Positions 63,028-64,000 of a DNA stretch of 64,000 nucleotides are shown one piece after another (the stretch's first letter is position 1; each line of letters opens with the position of its first letter). The DNA lies in the NCBI GenBank assembly GCA_018657625.1, contig JABHWU010000040.1, positions 62,001-126,000 on the forward strand, in the 5' to 3' direction. The notes beneath the pieces were generated by a model. The model had not been told where the DNA came from. It did not search any database and was given only the letters and a program-made list of their open reading frames with translations. Source of the stretch: Deltaproteobacteria bacterium. Its GTDB lineage: Bacteria > SAR324 > XYD2-FULL-50-16. The translations under genes were made by a program, and so were the position numbers.

Positions 63028-64000
63028 TTAAAAGAGTGAATCCATTTCTAAGGCAGGATGGCCTATTTTGGTGAGATATTCAACTAATTTATCTGGTTCA
63101 TCTGCATCTTCTTCTGTAGCAATTTTATCAAATAAACCAGCCTGACCGGCATCTTCTAACTGGGGTTTCAGTCGTTCAGAAACTGCTGCCTTTAATTCCT
63201 TGTTCATCCAAACAATCCTGGGATGAGCACCTTCAGCCGAAATGAATTTTGGACTACTGATGTAAAGTCTTCCGATACCTGTAAATCCAGGTACCTGTAA
63301 TCCACCACCAACCTGACCGGCAAGGGTTGAAAAGGTCATACCAACCGGTGTCATTCCCAGGAAGTCACGATCCACAATCATTATGCCATTGGCTTCAGGG
63401 ACGATGGCGGCGATACACTCGAAACACCCGCAGGATGTCATGGGATCTTCCATAATGGAATAGGCATTAAATTTTTGCAAAGTACCGTTAGATTTAACTT
63501 CGACATAGTCATTGATGCTTTTCCATTGACCTAATTTAGCATCAACACATTCTCCTTTATCCACCGGTTCATTGGGGCCATGTTTATTAATTTGGTAGGA
63601 TGCCTTACAATCTAACCAAGTATAAGCACCACAAAGTCCAAGTCTTTGAGGTGTAACAATGCAGACATGGTTCGGAGCATAAGACTGACAAAGTGTACAA
63701 GAGTAGAACTGATCCACATCTTCATCGGTCATACCACCAATTTTATCATCTCTGAAAGAATAAATTTCCCTGGCAGTTTCGAGCAATTCTCCAGCAGCTT
63801 TTTTATCTGTATAAAGCTTAACCTGAACCCGATCGACAATCCGATTAAATTCCTCATGAATCTTAGCAACTAAAATTTCTCCAAAATCTTTAATCTTAAA
63901 TCCCTTACTAAAGGCTTCTTTACTGATTCTTACCCAGATAATGGAACGTTGTCCCATGTGGAAAATACCATTAGCGCAGGAAATAAACTCATGAACTCTT
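63028..64000 (-). CDS. acsB: Acetyl-CoA synthase (CODH/ACS alpha), C-terminal part
   Basis: Open to the right edge, so the N-terminal part lies outside. The visible 324 residues include the A-cluster ligands: CTLCQSYAPNHVC with C-x2-C-x8-C spacing and a fourth Cys ten residues later (LGLC), then CGC in MTSCGCFECI. Further conserved blocks are VDRDFLGMTPVGMTFSTLAGQ and PKFISAEGAHPRIVWMNKEL. The enzyme joins methyl, CO and CoA into acetyl-CoA at the Ni-Ni-4Fe4S A-cluster. First visible gene of the operon acsB-acsC-acsV-cooC-acsD-acsE. Confidence 0.93.
   Translation of the reverse strand, partial: RVHEFISCANGIFHMGQRSIIWVRISKEAFSKGFKIKDFGEILVAKIHEEFNRIVDRVQVKLYTDKKAAGELLETAREIYSFRDDKIGGMTDEDVDQFYSCTLCQSYAPNHVCIVTPQRLGLCGAYTWLDCKASYQINKHGPNEPVDKGECVDAKLGQWKSINDYVEVKSNGTLQKFNAYSIMEDPMTSCGCFECIAAIVPEANGIMIVDRDFLGMTPVGMTFSTLAGQVGGGLQVPGFTGIGRLYISSPKFISAEGAHPRIVWMNKELKAAVSERLKPQLEDAGQAGLFDKIATEEDADEPDKLVEYLTKIGHPALEMDSLF

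Overview
The window is a low-GC bacterial chromosome segment with densely packed, mostly ordinary genes. It looks like an anaerobic diderm. A Wood-Ljungdahl acetyl-CoA synthase/corrinoid protein cluster (acsE-acsD-cooC-acsV-acsC-acsB) runs off the right edge. A ferredoxin-dependent 2-oxoacid oxidoreductase operon, threonine and branched-chain amino acid degradation genes and a Kdo transferase (WaaA, hence an LPS-type outer membrane) fit the same picture. PurM is the long form I associate with Bacteroidota, and many start codons have no recognisable Shine-Dalgarno sequence. Both point loosely to the FCB side of the tree, but I cannot name the phylum. No tRNA, rRNA, CRISPR array or intact insertion sequence was seen.

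Layout. 1-1.75 kb: a GNAT gene cut by the left edge, then decayed EamA transporter and FecR-like remnants. 1.75-6.8 kb: AI-2E-family permease, argH, and a large unknown coiled-coil protein on the other strand. 7.2-10.7 kb: leucine/valine-type dehydrogenase and the kbl-tdh threonine-to-glycine pair. 11-15.9 kb: PhoH2-type PIN-ATPase, a HAD phosphatase, a TetR regulator, an orphan CopG/BrnA-like antitoxin, an Api92-like protein and a small exported protein. 16.2-19.2 kb: a LytS/LytTR two-component system followed by an exported bactofilin-like membrane protein. A matching pair of direct-repeat operators lies in front of both possible target promoters. 19.4-23.7 kb: GntR-trpB-trpA, a dead response regulator and mtnA. 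23.8-32.6 kb: rsmG, then a FliN-type protein with a roughly 470-residue acidic repeat tail, a FliM-type protein, ComFB, an HD-GYP phosphodiesterase, an unknown protein, MobB and a TPR protein.

32.9-42.3 kb: HPr, a CHASE2 adenylate cyclase, DUF523, zapA followed by a well-supported 6S RNA, gpmI, two tandem TerB-like proteins and an ABC-F ATPase. 42.5-46.8 kb: a VorDABC/KorDABC-type oxidoreductase operon with its own promoter and terminator, plus an unknown P-loop ATPase and a Cys-rich protein upstream. 47.0-53.5 kb: a forward run dusB-purM-AMMECR1-hemE-ICMT-waaA-nif3. 53.5-57.1 kb: a small membrane protein, a parvulin, an AAA ATPase bracketed by an inverted 16-bp repeat, and a zinc-ribbon protein that looks like an HD-domain protein that has lost its metal ligands. 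57.2-64 kb: the acs operon.

How it fits together. Amino-acid breakdown (Tdh/Kbl, leucine dehydrogenase, VOR-type oxidoreductase) would give acyl-CoA, NADH and reduced ferredoxin. The acs operon would either make acetyl-CoA from methyl and CO groups or run in reverse. The most unusual regions are the FliN/FliM/ComFB/HD-GYP block, which suggests a c-di-GMP-linked switch-like complex, and the LytTR system with its paired operators.
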